Shown one piece after another: positions 26,684-34,846 of a stretch of 64,000 nucleotides of DNA. Below the pieces are notes generated by a model, which ran no database searches, had not been told where the DNA came from, and was given only the letters and a program-made list of their open reading frames with translations. How positions within the stretch are numbered: position 1 is the first letter of the stretch; each line of letters opens with the position of its first letter. Both the position numbers and the translations under genes were made by a program. The stretch is from contig NZ_JBBUTI010000007.1 in NCBI RefSeq assembly GCF_038066635.1, positions 124,001 through 188,000 on the forward strand, in the 5' to 3' direction. This DNA comes from Ideonella margarita. GTDB lineage: Bacteria; Pseudomonadota; Gammaproteobacteria; Burkholderiales; Burkholderiaceae_C.

Positions 26684-27982
26684 TCAGGTCACCGCGGCTT
26701 TCTGGTTGAAGCGGGCTTCGCGCCATTCGCCGCTGTCCAAAACCTGGACCAGCGCGGTCACGGCGTCGTGCACATCCACGAAGCGGGTGTAGAGCGGGGT
26801 GAAGCCGAAGCGCAGCAGGTCGGGCTCGGCGGCGGTGCCGTCACCTGCGCGGAAGTCGCCGATCACGCCGCGGGCGATCAGCGCCTGCATCACGGCGTAG
26901 CCGCCCTCGGGGCAGCCGAGTGAGACCTGGCTGCCGCGCACGGCGGTGTCTTCGGGCGTGGCCAGGCTCAGCGGGTGGTGCGCCAGGCGCTCACGCACCT
27001 GGGCGATGAACAGCTCGGACAGGGCCAGCGACTTGGCGCGCAGCGCCCGCATGCCGCCCAGCGGTTCGGCAGCCAGCAGGGTGTCGACGCCGCATTCCAG
27101 GGCCGCCATCGTCATGGCCGATGGTGTGCCGCACTGGTAGCGCGTGATGCCCGCAGCCGGCGTGTAGCCGGTGTCGAAACGGAACGGGGCGGCGTGGCCC
27201 AGCCAGCCGCTCAGGGGTTGGCTGCCGCGGTTCACATGGGCCGGGTTCACCCACACGAAGGCCGGGGCGCCCGGGCCGCCGTTGAGGTACTTGTAGCCGC
27301 AGCCGATGGCGAAGTCGGCCTTGGCACCGGTCAGGTCCACCGGCACGGCGCCGGCCGAGTGGGCCAGGTCCCAGATCGTCAGCGTGCCGGCCGCGTGGGC
27401 CGCTTCGGTAACTGCCGCCATGTCGAACATGCGTCCGCTGCGGTAGTTCACCTGGGTCAGCATCAACACCGCCACATCGCGGGCCTGCAGGCGGGCATCC
27501 ACCTCGTGGGCCTGCACCAGCTCCAGCGTCATGCCGTGCTGTTGCGCCAGCGATTGGGCGATGTAGAGGTCGGTCGGGAAGTTGCTGCGCTCGGAGACGA
27601 TGACCTTGCGGCTCGGGTCTTGGCCGCGGGCCAGGTCGATCGCCGCGCTCAGCACCTTGTAGAGGTTCAGCGAGGTTGAATCGGCGGCCAGCACTTCACC
27701 GGGGCCAGCGCCGATCAGGCGGCCGATCTTGTCGCCGACGCGCTGCGGCAGGTTGATCCAGCCGGCGTCGTTCCAGCTGCGGATCAGGCCGGTGCCCCAT
27801 TCATGCTTCACCACGGCCTGCACGCGGGCTGCGGTGGCTGCGGGCAGCACGCCCAGCGAGTTGCCGTCCAGGTAGTTCACGCCCTCGGGCAGGTCGAATT
27901 GCTCGCGCAGGTGGGCCAGCGGGTCGGCGGCGTCGAGGGCGGCGCAGTCGCTGCGGCTCTGTTGGTTCAGGTGATCGGTCAT
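26684..27982 (-). CDS. kynU: kynureninase
   Basis: The 432-residue PLP enzyme of the aspartate-aminotransferase fold cleaves kynurenine to anthranilate and alanine. YLDGNSLGVLP near the N-terminus, HSAGAVPVDLTG, and CGYKYLNGGPGAPAF with Schiff-base Lys231 are the diagnostic segments. The product anthranilate can re-enter tryptophan synthesis or be degraded; no anthranilate dioxygenase genes are in this window. It sits between kynB (11 bp gap) and kynA (1 bp gap). Confidence 0.97.
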   Translation of the reverse strand: MTDHLNQQSRSDCAALDAADPLAHLREQFDLPEGVNYLDGNSLGVLPAATAARVQAVVKHEWGTGLIRSWNDAGWINLPQRVGDKIGRLIGAGPGEVLAADSTSLNLYKVLSAAIDLARGQDPSRKVIVSERSNFPTDLYIAQSLAQQHGMTLELVQAHEVDARLQARDVAVLMLTQVNYRSGRMFDMAAVTEAAHAAGTLTIWDLAHSAGAVPVDLTGAKADFAIGCGYKYLNGGPGAPAFVWVNPAHVNRGSQPLSGWLGHAAPFRFDTGYTPAAGITRYQCGTPSAMTMAALECGVDTLLAAEPLGGMRALRAKSLALSELFIAQVRERLAHHPLSLATPEDTAVRGSQVSLGCPEGGYAVMQALIARGVIGDFRAGDGTAAEPDLLRFGFTPLYTRFVDVHDAVTALVQVLDSGEWREARFNQKAAVT

Positions 27983-27993
27983 GGGCTTGGCTT

Positions 27994-28656
27994 TCAGAGT
28001 TCGCGCAGCACGGCGCGCACGGGCGACGCGTCGGCGGTGGTGAGTTTCAGGGGCAGGGCGATGAGTTCGTAGTCGCCTTCGGGCACGTCGTCGAGCAGCA
28101 GGTTTTCAAGCACCCGCAGGTTGCGGTGCCGCAGCACCTGGTGGGCGTCCAGGGTTTTGCTGTGTGCCGGGTCCACGCTGGCGGAATCAATGCCGACGAG
28201 TTGCACGCCCAAGTCGGCCAGCCAGCTCAGCGTGTCAGGGTGGAAGGCGGGCAGGGCGCTGTCGAACGCGTCTTGGGGCTGCTGCTGGTAGGTGCGCACC
28301 AGCACGCGGGGGGGCAGATGCTCCACGGCGTGTTGCAGGTGTGCGATGAGCACCAGCGGGCCGACGTCGATCGCGTGGATGACCCGGCAGGGGCCGAGGT
28401 AGGCGTCGAGGCTGACCTCACCGGCAGTGGCACCGTCCGGGCTGTAGTGCAGCGGCGCGTCGGCATGGGCGCCCACGTGCGGCGACAGGGTGATGGTGGC
28501 CACGTTCACCGGGCAGCCCGGGCCGAGCGTGGCGGCCCAGGTCTGCTGATAGGCCGTGTCGCCGGGAAACACGGGCGCACCGGCATGCACCGGCGGCGAG
28601 ATGTCCCACAGTCGGCGCGGCGCGTGCGGGGGGCGTGAAGCAGGAGCGGTTTGCAT
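27994..28656 (-). CDS. kynB: kynurenine formamidase (arylformamidase)
   Basis: The 220-residue metal-dependent cyclase-family hydrolase converts N-formylkynurenine to kynurenine and formate. HVGAHADAPLH (60-70) provides the zinc ligands His60, His64 and Asp66 with His70 nearby, and DISPPVHAGAPVFPGD (18-33) and GIDSASVDP are typical KynB segments. The start at 28656 matches the family; upstream codons to 28710 are not conserved. It is the first gene of kynB-kynU-kynA. The Lrp-type regulator gene kynR, often adjacent in relatives, is not next to it. Confidence 0.95.
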   Translation of the reverse strand: MQTAPASRPPHAPRRLWDISPPVHAGAPVFPGDTAYQQTWAATLGPGCPVNVATITLSPHVGAHADAPLHYSPDGATAGEVSLDAYLGPCRVIHAIDVGPLVLIAHLQHAVEHLPPRVLVRTYQQQPQDAFDSALPAFHPDTLSWLADLGVQLVGIDSASVDPAHSKTLDAHQVLRHRNLRVLENLLLDDVPEGDYELIALPLKLTTADASPVRAVLREL

Positions 28657-28761
28657 GGCGCAGGAAGTTAGCGCCGCGCGGGGGCTTGTGGTGTCGGTTA
28701 TTTCCAACACAGGGACAAATCCGGCGTGGCCTGCACCGGACGGGCGCCGTCTGACGCTGCG

Positions 28762-29127
28762 CTATTCCAGCGGCGGCAGGCCGTGCCGCGCCCGTGCGCG
28801 GGTGCAGGCATCGTCGGCGCGGCCCAGGGGCGCGAGCATGCCGAACTCGCGGCAGGGCGCCGGGCGCCACTCGTAGATGCCGCAGTGGGCGTCCACCCCC
28901 ACGCGGCCTACCAGGGCGGCGCAGCGGGGCTGTGCATGGTCGGTGCCACGCATGCGGCAGGTCTGGTCGGTCACGTCCACCGCCAGGCCTTCGGGCACAC
29001 GGCCGTATTCGCTGTCGAGCTCGTCCCGGGCGAAGTCGACCCGGAAGCTGGCGCAGCAGGCCCCGCACTGAATGCAGGGGTTGTCGTGCGTGGAGCGGGC
29101 TGTATGACCTGCGGTGGGGGCGTTCAT
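28762..29127 (-). CDS. YkgJ family cysteine-cluster protein
   Basis: This 121-residue protein has the YkgJ (CxxCGxCC-type) metal site: CIQCGACC at 18-25, then further cysteines in QTCRM, PRCAAL, DAHCGIYEWRP and APCREF. The family is thought to bind zinc or an iron-sulphur cluster and has no assigned reaction. It starts 7 bp after the kinase gene stop, so it is almost certainly in one operon with the kinase and the phosphoesterase, an association not explained by known function. Confidence 0.85.
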   Translation of the reverse strand: MNAPTAGHTARSTHDNPCIQCGACCASFRVDFARDELDSEYGRVPEGLAVDVTDQTCRMRGTDHAQPRCAALVGRVGVDAHCGIYEWRPAPCREFGMLAPLGRADDACTRARARHGLPPLE

Positions 29128-29134
29128 GGCGAGA

Positions 29135-30649
29135 TCAAGGCGCGCCGCGGTCGGGCTCGTCCGGCGTATTGGCGCGCACCACCGTCACGGTGCAGTCGGA
29201 TTCGGCCACCACCTGCGACGACACGCTGCCCAGATAGCGCCGAAGCGCCGAGTTACCCCGCGCGCCCATCACGATGTGGTCGACCTGGTTGCGCCGGGCG
29301 AAATCGATGATGGCGGTGGCCGGGTCCGGTGCTTCCAGCACGTGGAAGGTCAGCCGCCCTTCGTCGAGGTTCAGCGACTTGCTGATCGGCCGCGCCCAGT
29401 GCTTCAGATGCACCAGTTGCTTGACGTGCACGCTCTGGCCGGACTTGTCGACCAGCTCGTCCATGCCGATGCGCGCGGTGCGCATCACGCTGACACAGGC
29501 CAGGCGGGCACCAGGCTCGGTCAGCACCAGGCGGCGCACGGTTTCGCGCAGCTGATCCAGCAGGGTCTCTGAGGCGCTCTCCACATCCACCGAGGCGAGG
29601 ATGATCGGGCTCTTGTTGACCATCTCCCGCGCGGTGACGCTGCGGTTGTCGGGCTCGCTGCCCAGCGCGAAGAACCAGCGCTTGAAGCGCGTGAAGGCCG
29701 ATGATCGGGTCAGCCGTTCGGCGCGTCGGCTCAGGGCGATCTGGGTCGGGTTCTGCAACTCCAGAGCCAGCTGCGCGGCACTCTGGTAGCGGTTCTCCGG
29801 CTTCACCTCCAGGCACTTCAGGATCACCTCCTGCAGCCAGGGCGGGCAATCCGGCCGCAGGGCGCGGGGCGGTACCGGGTCGATGTAGAGGCGCTTGCGC
29901 AGGCCCTGCACCGAGTTCGGAGCGCCGAACGGGCGCTCGCCGGTGGTGAAGTGGTACAGCATCACGCCGAGGGCGAACAGGTCGGAGCGCGGGTCGTTAC
30001 GCACGAACTGCACCTGCTCGGGCGACATGTATGGCCCGGTGCCCATCGGCAGGGTGAATTCTTCGTCGAGCAGGTCGGGCAGGTGGTCGTGGCGCGACAG
30101 GCCGAAGTCGATCAGCACCGCCGCACCGTCAGGCCGGAACAGAATGTTGCTGGGCTTGATGTCGAGGTGGACCACGTTCTGGCGGTGCAGCTCGTGCAGC
30201 GCCACGGCCACCTTCTCACCGATTTCCACCACCTCGTCGAAGGCGAGTGGCGCGTCGTCCAGCCGGGGCCGCAGGGTGGCGCCGGCGATGTGCTCCATCA
30301 CGATGTGCGGCTGGCGGGTGAAGTCGCCCTTGGCCACAAACTTCGGCACATGCGGGCCCGACAGCGTCGGCATGATCATGCGCTCGACCTCGAAGCCGAC
30401 GATGGTGGCCGGGTCCTCGCCGCCCTTGATGCGCGGCACCTTCATGATCAGGCCCATGCCGCTCGCCTCGGGCACCGGGGCGCCTTCGGCGTTGGTGCGC
30501 ACCACACGCCACAGGGCGGCCATGCCACCCTGGTGGAGCCGCTCTTCAAGGCGGAAACCGTCGACGATCTGGCCGACTTCCAGCACCCGGGGGCCGGTGT
30601 CGGGCAGCCGGCTGCCGTCGCGCCCGATGAAGCTGCCGCTACTGTCCAT
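29135..30649 (-). CDS. Hanks-type serine/threonine kinase fused to a universal stress protein domain
   Basis: In this 504-residue protein, residues about 30-300 are a PknB-like kinase: HQGGMAALWRV glycine loop (39-49), Lys70, HLDIKPSN (161-168), DFG at 181-183 and SPE at 209-211. The catalytic loop has Leu where most kinases have Arg (HLD, a non-RD kinase), so activation may not need activation-loop phosphorylation. From about 345 the protein is a UspA domain ending MGARGNSALRRYLGSVSS, an ATP-binding-type loop with 8 rather than 9 residues between the last glycines. No membrane helix is seen, so it is cytoplasmic. Its start overlaps the phosphoesterase gene by 11 bp. Confidence 0.92.
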   Translation of the reverse strand: MDSSGSFIGRDGSRLPDTGPRVLEVGQIVDGFRLEERLHQGGMAALWRVVRTNAEGAPVPEASGMGLIMKVPRIKGGEDPATIVGFEVERMIMPTLSGPHVPKFVAKGDFTRQPHIVMEHIAGATLRPRLDDAPLAFDEVVEIGEKVAVALHELHRQNVVHLDIKPSNILFRPDGAAVLIDFGLSRHDHLPDLLDEEFTLPMGTGPYMSPEQVQFVRNDPRSDLFALGVMLYHFTTGERPFGAPNSVQGLRKRLYIDPVPPRALRPDCPPWLQEVILKCLEVKPENRYQSAAQLALELQNPTQIALSRRAERLTRSSAFTRFKRWFFALGSEPDNRSVTAREMVNKSPIILASVDVESASETLLDQLRETVRRLVLTEPGARLACVSVMRTARIGMDELVDKSGQSVHVKQLVHLKHWARPISKSLNLDEGRLTFHVLEAPDPATAIIDFARRNQVDHIVMGARGNSALRRYLGSVSSQVVAESDCTVTVVRANTPDEPDRGAP

Positions 30650-31382
30650 GGGCCAGACGCTCGGCCAGCCGCGGCGGCAGGCCCGCGGCGATGATCTTCG
30701 CCCCGGCCAGGTCGTGGTCGTAAGGCACGCGGTGGAAGGTCAGGGTCTGGTCGGTCAGGTGGAACATGGCGTAGCAGGCCGCCGGATTGCCGTCGCGCGG
30801 CTGCCCGGCCGAGCCCGGCACCACCAGCCACTGGCGGTGCGGCGGCACCGGAATGGCGACACCCGGTGTCGGCACGAAGTCGCCCGCCTTGCCGGTGCCC
30901 GACAGGTGGAACAACTTCGGCTCATGCATGTGGCCGCAGAAGGTGTAGTGGCAGGTCGTGGCATGCAGGCTGCGCACCGCTTCAATGCGGCCCTGGATGT
31001 ATTCCCACTCGGCTGGCGCAAAGGCATTGGCATGCACGAACAGCATGTCGTTGTCGGTCGCGCTCAAGGGGCGGCTGGTCAGGAACTCCAGCTGGCTAGC
31101 GTTGAGCTGCTGCTGCGTCCACTCGATGACCAGGCGCGCCTCCGGCCGCATCTGCGGCGAAGGCGCCTCAGACACACCCGCGTCGTGGTTGCCGCCCACC
31201 GCAATGGCGCCTGCGTCCACGTAGCGGCGCACGGTGTCAATCACCCAGCCCGGGTCAGCGCCATAGCCCACGTAATCGCCCAGAAAGGCGTAGCGCTGGG
31301 CGCCGTGGGCATGGGCATGGTCAAGCACGGCCTGAACCGCTTCCCGGTTCGCGTGCAGATCGGTGATCAGGGCCAGTTTCAT
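30639..31382 (-). CDS. calcineurin-like metallophosphoesterase
   Basis: The 247-residue protein has all motifs of the dinuclear metallophosphatase fold: Asp8 and His10 in TDLHAN, GDYVGYG near residue 35, GNHD near 64, a lone His in FVHAN, and GHMH near 148. It resembles the YfcE/MPP group and could be a protein phosphatase or a nucleotide or cyclic-nucleotide phosphoesterase. The 11-bp overlap with the kinase-USP gene makes a kinase/phosphatase pair an obvious hypothesis, but this is inferred from gene order only. Confidence 0.9.
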   Translation of the reverse strand: MKLALITDLHANREAVQAVLDHAHAHGAQRYAFLGDYVGYGADPGWVIDTVRRYVDAGAIAVGGNHDAGVSEAPSPQMRPEARLVIEWTQQQLNASQLEFLTSRPLSATDNDMLFVHANAFAPAEWEYIQGRIEAVRSLHATTCHYTFCGHMHEPKLFHLSGTGKAGDFVPTPGVAIPVPPHRQWLVVPGSAGQPRDGNPAACYAMFHLTDQTLTFHRVPYDHDLAGAKIIAAGLPPRLAERLAHGQ

Positions 31383-31418
31383 GGTGTTGTTTGTCTCCGG
31401 CCGATCACTGTGCGCGCG

Positions 31419-31459
31419 TCGGCTGACGAGGGGCTGATGCCCCCTTGTTGGTCAGCCGA
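31419..31459 (-). terminator. composite hairpin at the end of argF
   Basis: TCGGCTGAC (31419-31427) pairs with GTCAGCCGA (31451-31459), with a nested GGGGC/GCCCC stem (31430-31443). The outer stem includes the argF stop codon. There is no T-tract, so factor-independent termination is doubtful. Confidence 0.45.
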
Positions 31460-32393
31460 TACGGCCCAGCAGCAGGTATTCCATCAGGGCCTTCTGCACG
31501 TGCATGCGGTTCTCGGCCTCGTCCCAGACGACCGATTGCGGCCCGTCAATGACATCGGCGCTCACCTCTTCGCCGCGGTGGGCGGGCAGGCAATGCATGA
31601 ACAGGGCGTCCGGCTGGGCCACGCCCATCATTTCGGCGTCCACGCACCAGTCGGCAAAGGCCTTGATGCGGGCCTCGTTTTCAGCCTCGTAGCCCATGCT
31701 GGTCCACACGTCGGTGGTGACCAGGTGGGCGCCACGGCAGGCTTCAACGGGGTCCTTGAAAACCTTGTAGCAATCGGTGCGGCTGATGCCGGCCACCGCC
31801 GGATCGACCCCGTAGCCCGATGGCGTGCTGACATGCACGGTGAAGCCGAGGATCTCGGCCGCCTGCAGCCAGGTGTTGGCCATGTTGTTGCCGTCACCGA
31901 CCCACGCCACCACCTTGCCCTTGAGGCAGTCGAGGTCGTAGCCGCGGGCGTTGATGGGCGCGCGGTGCTCCAGGTAGGTGAACAGATCAGCCAGGATCTG
32001 GCAGGGGTGAAACTCGTTCGTCAGGCCGTTGATGACCGGCACGCGCGAGTGGGCCGCGAAGCGCTCGAGCTTGGTCTGCTCGAAGGTGCGGATCATCACG
32101 ATGTCGACCATGCGGCTGATGACGCGCGCCGAATCCTCGATCGGCTCGGCGCGGCCAAGCTGGCTGTCGCCGGTGGTCAGGTGCACCACAGAGCCACCCA
32201 TCTGGTACATGCCGGCTTCGAAGCTGACGCGGGTGCGCGTGCTGGCCTTCTCGAAGATCATCGCCAGGGTGCGGTCGGTCAGCGGGCGGTACTTTTCGTA
32301 GTTCTTGAAGCGCTGCTTGATGACGCGGGCGCGCTCGAACACGTAGGCATATTCCTCGGCGCGAAAGTCCTTGAATTGCAGATAGTGCTTCAT
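31452..32393 (-). CDS. argF: ornithine carbamoyltransferase
   Basis: The 313-residue enzyme makes citrulline from ornithine and carbamoyl phosphate. STRTR (51-55) binds carbamoyl phosphate, and HCLPAHRGEE near residue 260 carries the ornithine-site cysteine. The start MKHYLQFKDF at 32393 is preferred because GGAA lies about eight bases before it and relatives begin here; ATGs at 32402 and 32414 would add 3 or 7 residues. It follows argD in the same orientation, so the two arginine-biosynthesis genes form an operon. Confidence 0.95.
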   Translation of the reverse strand: MKHYLQFKDFRAEEYAYVFERARVIKQRFKNYEKYRPLTDRTLAMIFEKASTRTRVSFEAGMYQMGGSVVHLTTGDSQLGRAEPIEDSARVISRMVDIVMIRTFEQTKLERFAAHSRVPVINGLTNEFHPCQILADLFTYLEHRAPINARGYDLDCLKGKVVAWVGDGNNMANTWLQAAEILGFTVHVSTPSGYGVDPAVAGISRTDCYKVFKDPVEACRGAHLVTTDVWTSMGYEAENEARIKAFADWCVDAEMMGVAQPDALFMHCLPAHRGEEVSADVIDGPQSVVWDEAENRMHVQKALMEYLLLGRIG

Positions 32394-32430
32394 GAGGCTC
32401 ATTCCGGGTTTCATGGGGCAGGGTCTCGGG

Positions 32431-33621
32431 TCAGGCCGCTTCGGCCAGGAATTGGGTGATCAGCGGCACGAGGATCGCGACGATCTCGTCGGCTTCCTCA
32501 CGCGTCAGGATCAGCGGTGGCACCAGGCGCACCACCGTGTCGGCCGTCACCGACAGCAGCAAGCCGGCTTCCAGCGCGCGGGTCAGGATGACGCCGCAGG
32601 GGCGGTCGAGTTCGATGCCGATCATCAGGCCCTGGCCGCGCACTTCCTTCACACCGGCCACGCCGGCCAGGCCTTGCTCCAGACCCGCCTTCAGGTGCGC
32701 ACCGACCTCGGCTGCGTTGGCCATCAGGCCGTCCGCTTCCATGATGGCCAGCGTTTCGATGCCGGCGCGCATGGCCAGCGGATTGCCGCCGAACGTGGTG
32801 CCGTGGTTGCCCGGGCCGAGCACATGCAGCGCCTTCGGGCCGACCACCACCGCGCCGATCGGCACACCCGAGCCCAGGCCCTTGGCCAGCGGCATCACGT
32901 CGGGCTGGATGTCCGCCCACTGGTGGGCGAACCACTTGCCCGTGCGGCCGATGCCGCATTGCACTTCGTCCAGCATCAGCAGCCAGCCTTGAGCGTCACA
33001 CAGGGCGCGCACCTCGCGCAGGTAATCCCAGCGGGCCGCGTTGATGCCGCCTTCGCCCTGGATGGTCTCGAGGAACACGGCCACCACGTTCGGGCGGCTG
33101 GCAGCCACGTCCTTCATGGCGGCGATGTCGTTCAGCGGCACGCGCACGAAGCCTTCCACCAGCGGGCCGAAGCCGGCTTGCACCTTCGGGTTGCCGGTGG
33201 CCGACAGGGTGGCGATCGAGCGGCCGTGGAAGGCCTTCTCGAAGACGATGACTTCCGGGAAATCAATGCCCTTGTCGTGGCCGAACTTGCGGGCGATCTT
33301 CAGCGCTGCTTCATTGGCTTCCAGGCCCGAATTGCAGAAGAACGCGGCCGACAGGCCGGACAGCTCGCACAGCTTGGCGCCAAGGGCTTCCTGCAGCGGG
33401 CTTTCGTAGTAGTTCGAGCAGTGGATCATCTGCGCGATCTGCTCTTGCAGTGCCGGCACCAGCTTTGGGTGGGCGTGGCCCAGGGTGTTCACGGCAATGC
33501 CGCCGAGGCCGTCGAGGTAACGTCGGCCCTCGGTGTCCCAGACGCGGCACCCTCGGCCGTGCGACAGCGCCACAGGCAGTCGGCCATAGGTGTTCATCAC
33601 GTGGGGCATCGAGGCGGTCAT
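32431..33621 (-). CDS. argD: acetylornithine aminotransferase
   Basis: The 396-residue class III aminotransferase uses glutamate to form N-acetylornithine in arginine biosynthesis and often also serves as succinyldiaminopimelate aminotransferase. Segments YLDGLGGIAVNTLGHAHP, FFCNSGLEANEAALK, LMLDEVQCGIGRTGKW and PLAKGLGSGVPIGA with PLP Lys247 are all present. The start at 33621 (MTASMPHVMNTYGRLP) matches the family. The 5' leader carries a hairpin with a U-tract, a possible attenuator. Confidence 0.95.
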   Translation of the reverse strand: MTASMPHVMNTYGRLPVALSHGRGCRVWDTEGRRYLDGLGGIAVNTLGHAHPKLVPALQEQIAQMIHCSNYYESPLQEALGAKLCELSGLSAAFFCNSGLEANEAALKIARKFGHDKGIDFPEVIVFEKAFHGRSIATLSATGNPKVQAGFGPLVEGFVRVPLNDIAAMKDVAASRPNVVAVFLETIQGEGGINAARWDYLREVRALCDAQGWLLMLDEVQCGIGRTGKWFAHQWADIQPDVMPLAKGLGSGVPIGAVVVGPKALHVLGPGNHGTTFGGNPLAMRAGIETLAIMEADGLMANAAEVGAHLKAGLEQGLAGVAGVKEVRGQGLMIGIELDRPCGVILTRALEAGLLLSVTADTVVRLVPPLILTREEADEIVAILVPLITQFLAEAA

Positions 33622-33674
33622 CAACGGACTCCGGTCACAGGTTGGAAAACAGACGGGCAACAAGCGTTGCCAAC

Positions 33675-33713
33675 AAAAAAGGCCGGCGGCGACACCACGG
33701 TCACCTTCCGGCC
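33675..33713 (-). terminator. intrinsic-terminator-like hairpin in the argD leader
   Basis: On the minus strand GGCCGG and CCGGCC form an outer stem (33681-33686 / 33708-33713). GGTGAC and GTCGCC form an inner stem with one G-U pair that works only in the minus-strand RNA. Six Us follow. No minus-strand gene ends upstream of it, so it lies inside the argD 5' region. Confidence 0.7.
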
Positions 33714-33722
33714 CGGACACTG

Positions 33723-33728
33723 ATTCTA
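33723..33728 (-). promoter_or_regulatory. candidate -10 box for the argD-argF operon
   Basis: TAGAAT on the minus strand matches TATAAT at 5 of 6 positions. The expected start of transcription (around 33716) would place the leader hairpin at the very 5' end of the RNA. No good -35 is seen at 17 bp. Confidence 0.35.
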
Positions 33729-33890
33729 AATGTCTGCTCGTGACTGCCGAAAATGAGGCGTGCTGCGGCAACAAGATCGACGCTGAATGCTGCGGCGCAA
33801 CAACTACAAGGCACAATACGGGCATGGGCGCGACAGCGCCGTGCCAGCTTCAACAGCTACCATCCGGCCCCAAGCACCAGCGCCGCATCC

Positions 33891-34229
33891 ATGTCTTTGC
33901 CCAAGCCCCGCGAAGTTTTCATTCAGGGCCTCACTAAAGAGGGCCGAACCTTCCGCCCCAGTGACTGGGCGGAACGGCTTGCGGGTGCCATGTCGTGTTT
34001 CCGTCCGGGCGGCTCGCAGGGCGGCATCGGCGCTTTCATCGGCTATTCGCCCTACTGCGTGCCGCGCGTCATCAACGGTGTGAAGTGCGTGATCGTGAAC
34101 GAGTCGCTCAAGGCGCTCGAGCCCATGGCCTGGGATTTCGTCATGAACTTCGCCCGCGACAACGACCTGCAGGTCACCGAGGCTTGTCTGTTGCCTGATC
34201 CGGGCACGCCGCCTGCCAATCGCGGCTGA
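33891..34229 (+). CDS. DUF3579 domain-containing protein
   Basis: This 112-residue cytoplasmic protein matches the DUF3579 family found in betaproteobacteria, with EVFIQGLTKEGRTFRPSDWAERLAGAMS and PYCVPRVINGVKCVIVNESLKALEPMAWDFVMNFA. Function is unknown. The start at 33891 (MSLPKPREVF) is the family start; the longer upstream frame is not conserved. It is followed by a strong bidirectional terminator and converges on rpsT. Confidence 0.85.
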   Translation: MSLPKPREVFIQGLTKEGRTFRPSDWAERLAGAMSCFRPGGSQGGIGAFIGYSPYCVPRVINGVKCVIVNESLKALEPMAWDFVMNFARDNDLQVTEACLLPDPGTPPANRG

Positions 34230-34273
34230 CTGCAGCTGACCAGGCTTCAGCCGGCATGCCGGCGGCCAGTCCA

Positions 34274-34312
34274 GAAACAACAAAGCCCCGACTCGCGGGG
34301 CTTTGTTGTTTC
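34274..34312. terminator. bidirectional terminator between DUF3579 and rpsT
   Basis: A 17-bp perfect stem (34274-34290 with 34296-34312) around ACTCG combines a GCCCCG core with A/T-rich outer arms that supply T-tracts on both strands. Confidence 0.9.
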
Positions 34313-34360
34313 TGCAGGGTGCGCGTCCGCATCAGCAGGGAAGACTAGGGTGGGGGAATG

Positions 34361-34387
34361 AAAAAGGCCCCGCAGTGCGGGGCCTTT
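34361..34387 (-). terminator. terminator of rpsT
   Basis: AAAGGCCCCGC (34363-34373) pairs with GCGGGGCCTTT (34377-34387). On the minus strand the stem ends in TTTTTC. It lies 23 bp past the rpsT stop. Confidence 0.9.
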
Positions 34388-34409
34388 GTCGTCCACCTGG
34401 ATAGTTGCG

Positions 34410-34706
34410 TCAGGCGGCGAGCGCCTTGACTTTGGCAGACAGGCGGCTCTTGTGACGAGCAGCCTTGTTCTTGTGGAACAAACCCTTGTCAGCGATCGAA
34501 TCGATCACGCCTTGGGCGGTCTTGAACAGTTCAGTCGCCTTGACCTTGTCGCCAGTGGCAACAGCCTTGAGGACATTCTTGATCGAGGTACGGAACTTGG
34601 AACGCAGCGAAGAATTCGCGGCGTTCAGCTTGACGTCCTGGCGGGCGCGCTTGCGGCCCGAGGCCAGGCGCACGGTGCGCTTCTTGGCTTTGGAGGAGGT
34701 GGCCAT
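34410..34706 (-). CDS. rpsT: 30S ribosomal protein S20
   Basis: This basic 98-residue protein binds 16S rRNA early in 30S assembly. MATSSKAKKRTVRLASGRKRARQDVK and the ADKGLFHKNKAARHKSRLSAKV tail are typical S20 segments, and the length is slightly above the usual 87-90. It is monocistronic, flanked by its own promoter (34741-34770) and terminator, and divergent from murJ. Confidence 0.97.
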   Translation of the reverse strand: MATSSKAKKRTVRLASGRKRARQDVKLNAANSSLRSKFRTSIKNVLKAVATGDKVKATELFKTAQGVIDSIADKGLFHKNKAARHKSRLSAKVKALAA

Positions 34707-34740
34707 GCTGTATGGTTTTCCAGGTGGGTAAAGACCATCG

Positions 34741-34770
34741 AGTATAGCACTGATATTTCCCGGCTGGCAA
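34741..34770 (-). promoter_or_regulatory. rpsT promoter
   Basis: On the minus strand TTGCCA (34765-34770) and TATACT (34741-34746) are 18 bp apart. Both match the sigma-70 consensus at 5 of 6 positions, and a TGC precedes the -10. The position, about 35 bp upstream of the rpsT start, fits. Confidence 0.75.
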
Positions 34771-34800
34771 GCAGGCAGGGATTCGTTGATGGTGACTACC

Positions 34801-34806
34801 TATAAT
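34801..34806 (+). promoter_or_regulatory. candidate -10 box for murJ
   Basis: A perfect TATAAT lies 41 bp upstream of the murJ start. No convincing -35 hexamer is seen 16-18 bp before it. Confidence 0.4.
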
Positions 34807-34846
34807 CAACGCACCCTCTGCTACTTGCCGTTTGCCTGGTCTCCCT

